Below are positions 13,564 through 15,346 of a stretch of DNA of 15,346 bases, in pieces. Where the stretch lies: positions 1 through 15,346 of the forward strand of contig JBMCLJ010000026.1 in assembly GCA_048615375.1 (NCBI GenBank), given 5' to 3'. A model generated the notes under the pieces. That model saw only the letters and a program-made list of their open reading frames with translations. It did no database searches and was not told where the DNA came from. This stretch comes from JBMCLJ01 sp048615375 (GTDB taxonomy: Bacteria; Patescibacteriota; Dojkabacteria; JAOAGR01). The position numbers and the translations under genes were made by a program. The stretch's first letter is position 1. Every line of letters begins with the position of its first letter.

Positions 13564-14883
13564 TTATTTAAAGTTTTGCTGTATATAACTATATCGATGA
13601 AAATTTCCACCTGAGTAGTTATCCTGATTTTGCAATAATATTGGATTGAGATAATAGACTTTAACGGATTCAGCCATTTCTTCTTCAGGAGCTGGATGTT
13701 TAGGAGCTTCACTAATTACTTTTCCAGTTATTGGATCGATAATTTCTAGTTCCTTGAGATGGTAAGCAGTTTGACATGAATACCTTGAAACAAAGTAAGG
13801 GTACAATATTGATTGGTTGGCCAAACCTGAACCATAAACTACACATTGATTCGGAATAGAAGAAAGATTAATATTCGACCCTAATTCCCAGTACCCGTTT
13901 TTATCAACATCAAACAATTTGTCATAGTATTTGTAAAGTACATGATTAGTATTTTTACTAACATTGTTACTATATTTAATTTTTGAACTAGAGATAACCT
14001 TTTGATAATGGTGAGTAAGTTCATGAATCACTGTACCTTGCATATCGATATCTGTAGTTGACTTTGCCTGACCAAATTCACATAATACGAGTGTATCCTT
14101 TTTATTTGGACTAACATACCCTTTTGTTCCAGCAACACCAGTACTGTCTATTGAGCAATCCGCATCCTTATGATTTTCTGATTTCTTCTTAATAATTGTA
14201 AAATAATCTCCGCTGGAACTATAAAAGACTTCCGGTACTAATTCTAATGCATCTTTTATATTTGCAATATCCTCTTTGCTAATTGCAACTCCATCTTCTT
14301 CCATAGTAACCTTGTAGATTTTTTCTAATTCCCTCAGCAAATTCTCCTTCTCATTCAATATCTCCTCTACGTTACTCTTTCTTGATTCAAGATGCCTATT
14401 ATAGTTTGTATAATCAATTGACAGTTCTTTGCCGTCATGAGTTACCTTCACCGTTCCCCAAACTCTTGAACGAGCATATACTTTGTCTCCAATATTTATA
14501 TCCTTTTGATTCTTATCATTGAGCGTAATAGTATATGCCCATTTCCCTGTCGAGTCATCATTCCACAACATCCCAATCTCTTGATCAAAGAGCCTGTCCT
14601 CCATTATAACTAGACCAACGTGCTCTAGTTTATAATCTACTTCCTGGTAGTAATCTTTTGTCTCTACACAGGTAAGCCAATCCCCGAAGCAAGAGTATTC
14701 GTCACTTACTTCGTAATCAATTTTGAACTTGGCTTTTGCATTCTTAGGTACACCAATTCCATATATAATTGCTTGATTGTTATTTTTATCTACTTGAATG
14801 TATGTGATAACTGGAGCAGGCATCTTAATAGTGGCTTTAGAAAACCTTTGACTCTCGTCTTCGAAAGAGTTATAAGATTTCAT
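13564..14883 (-). CDS. Putative HExxH zinc metallopeptidase with N-terminal beta-rich domain
   Basis: This 439-residue protein begins with a region like a bacterial Ig-type fold (ITYIQVDKNNNQAIIYGIGVP, about 26-46, and following strands). A coiled-coil stretch follows (about 170-200), then a domain with VIHELTHHYQ, where H287, E288 and H291 form the HExxH zinc site. E333 in GYWELGSN is a possible third ligand. Six or more cysteines are spread along the chain, which would suit an exported protein, yet no signal peptide is present. The ATG overlaps the stop of the M23 gene as ATGA, so translation is coupled. Export could depend on the upstream product or on a -1 slip at the A AAA TGA junction making one long secreted protein. 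The conserved tail (AESVKVYYLN, LLQNQDNY) recurs at 11826-11969. It is a peptidase by motif only; the substrate is unknown, and a toxin role is possible. Confidence 0.75.
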   Translation of the reverse strand: MKSYNSFEDESQRFSKATIKMPAPVITYIQVDKNNNQAIIYGIGVPKNAKAKFKIDYEVSDEYSCFGDWLTCVETKDYYQEVDYKLEHVGLVIMEDRLFDQEIGMLWNDDSTGKWAYTITLNDKNQKDINIGDKVYARSRVWGTVKVTHDGKELSIDYTNYNRHLESRKSNVEEILNEKENLLRELEKIYKVTMEEDGVAISKEDIANIKDALELVPEVFYSSSGDYFTIIKKKSENHKDADCSIDSTGVAGTKGYVSPNKKDTLVLCEFGQAKSTTDIDMQGTVIHELTHHYQKVISSSKIKYSNNVSKNTNHVLYKYYDKLFDVDKNGYWELGSNINLSSIPNQCVVYGSGLANQSILYPYFVSRYSCQTAYHLKELEIIDPITGKVISEAPKHPAPEEEMAESVKVYYLNPILLQNQDNYSGGNFHRYSYIQQNFK

Positions 14884-15346
14884 TTTACTTCAATGTCAGT
14901 AATCCCTAAATCCGCGGCAGTTTTCCCCGCCCATGGGTCATTCTGGTTACCCCATATGTTGGTGAAGTTACTGTTTTGTGAACTTGATCCGTATGCATTT
15001 TCCTCCGAACAATAAGTTGCAAATTGACTGACATTCAAGTTTGTTTGCTCTACACCTAAAAACTGTACCGGATCAGTATGTACACCATGGACTTCGACCA
15101 TAAAATGTAAATGCGGACCGGTAGAGTACCCTGATGATCCCATTCTACCAATTTGTGTATCTGATGTTACAATTTGGCCAACTTTCAGTATGGGATTCGC
15201 TTCATACATCAAATGTCCATACTTTGTTACCAGACCATTTCCATGGTCTATAGCAACGTAATTTCCAAGACCATAATCCTTACAACCATCACAATTTACA
15301 TTTGATCTAATATTAACCACAGTTCCAACTCCAGCAGCATATACAG
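14880..15346 (-). CDS. M23/LytM-family metallopeptidase, 5' end beyond the window
   Basis: The frame is open to the window edge. Just upstream of the first in-window GTG (15320) it reads VYAAGVGTVVNI, the strand that opens M23 (lysostaphin/LytM-like) domains, so the true start lies outside. Visible motifs are GNYVAIDHGNGLVTKYGHL with its conserved H and the terminal GPHLHFMVE with the HxH zinc ligands. The first H-x3-D motif would be beyond the edge. M23 enzymes cut peptidoglycan cross-bridges, or act as inactive scaffolds that localise other hydrolases, outside the membrane. A 58-residue tail after the domain is rich in N, S and Q. The stop overlaps the start of the HExxH gene (ATGA). Confidence 0.9.
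   Translation of the reverse strand, partial: VYAAGVGTVVNIRSNVNCDGCKDYGLGNYVAIDHGNGLVTKYGHLMYEANPILKVGQIVTSDTQIGRMGSSGYSTGPHLHFMVEVHGVHTDPVQFLGVEQTNLNVSQFATYCSEENAYGSSSQNSNFTNIWGNQNDPWAGKTAADLGITDIEVK

Overview
The window is bacterial DNA read with the standard code 11 (TAA, TAG and TGA all act as stops). No ribosomal RNA or tRNA gene is visible. The AT-rich small membrane proteins and the LytM-type peptidase at the right edge would fit a Patescibacteria/CPR-like or other environmental genome, but this is a weak guess and nothing here fixes the taxon.

Left edge (1-759): a perfect 16-bp inverted repeat, a 5'-truncated DUF3592-like membrane protein remnant on the minus strand, and the region upstream of a large defence operon.

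Centre (760-10906, all plus strand): a type I restriction-modification operon interrupted by accessory genes, in the order hsdM, rhuM-DUF559 fusion, hsdS, gajA-like OLD nuclease, gajB-like UvrD helicase, hsdR. HsdM, HsdS and HsdR carry all the diagnostic motifs and should form a working methylase/translocating nuclease. Between hsdS and hsdR sits an AT-rich pair resembling a Gabija system: an OLD-family ATPase with a TOPRIM domain, followed 4 bp later by a compact superfamily 1 helicase. Between hsdM and hsdS sits a RhuM-like protein whose usual C-terminal half appears to be replaced by a DUF559 (Vsr-like endonuclease) domain. That domain is bracketed by GC-rich palindromic repeats in opposite orientations. 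The same repeat family forms a tandem array that encodes the tail of the fusion protein and runs into the ribosome binding site of hsdS. It has also entered the hsdS coding sequence in frame, between the two target-recognition halves.

Right (11035-15346, all minus strand, transcribed leftwards): an AT-rich cluster of extracytoplasmic genes. In transcription order they are an M23/LytM peptidase (5' end outside the window), an HExxH putative metallopeptidase overlapping it by ATGA, a single-pass membrane protein ending in CxxC, a second membrane-anchored protein split by a frameshift, a 47-codon ORF echoing the C-terminal tail of the HExxH protein, and a frameshifted paralogue of the CxxC membrane protein. 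Both broken genes are rejoined by a -1 shift at a run of exactly seven A. The layout (one full enzyme with a membrane partner, then a tail fragment with a partner paralogue) looks like duplication of a two-gene unit and recalls polymorphic toxin/immunity arrays, though no toxin function is shown.
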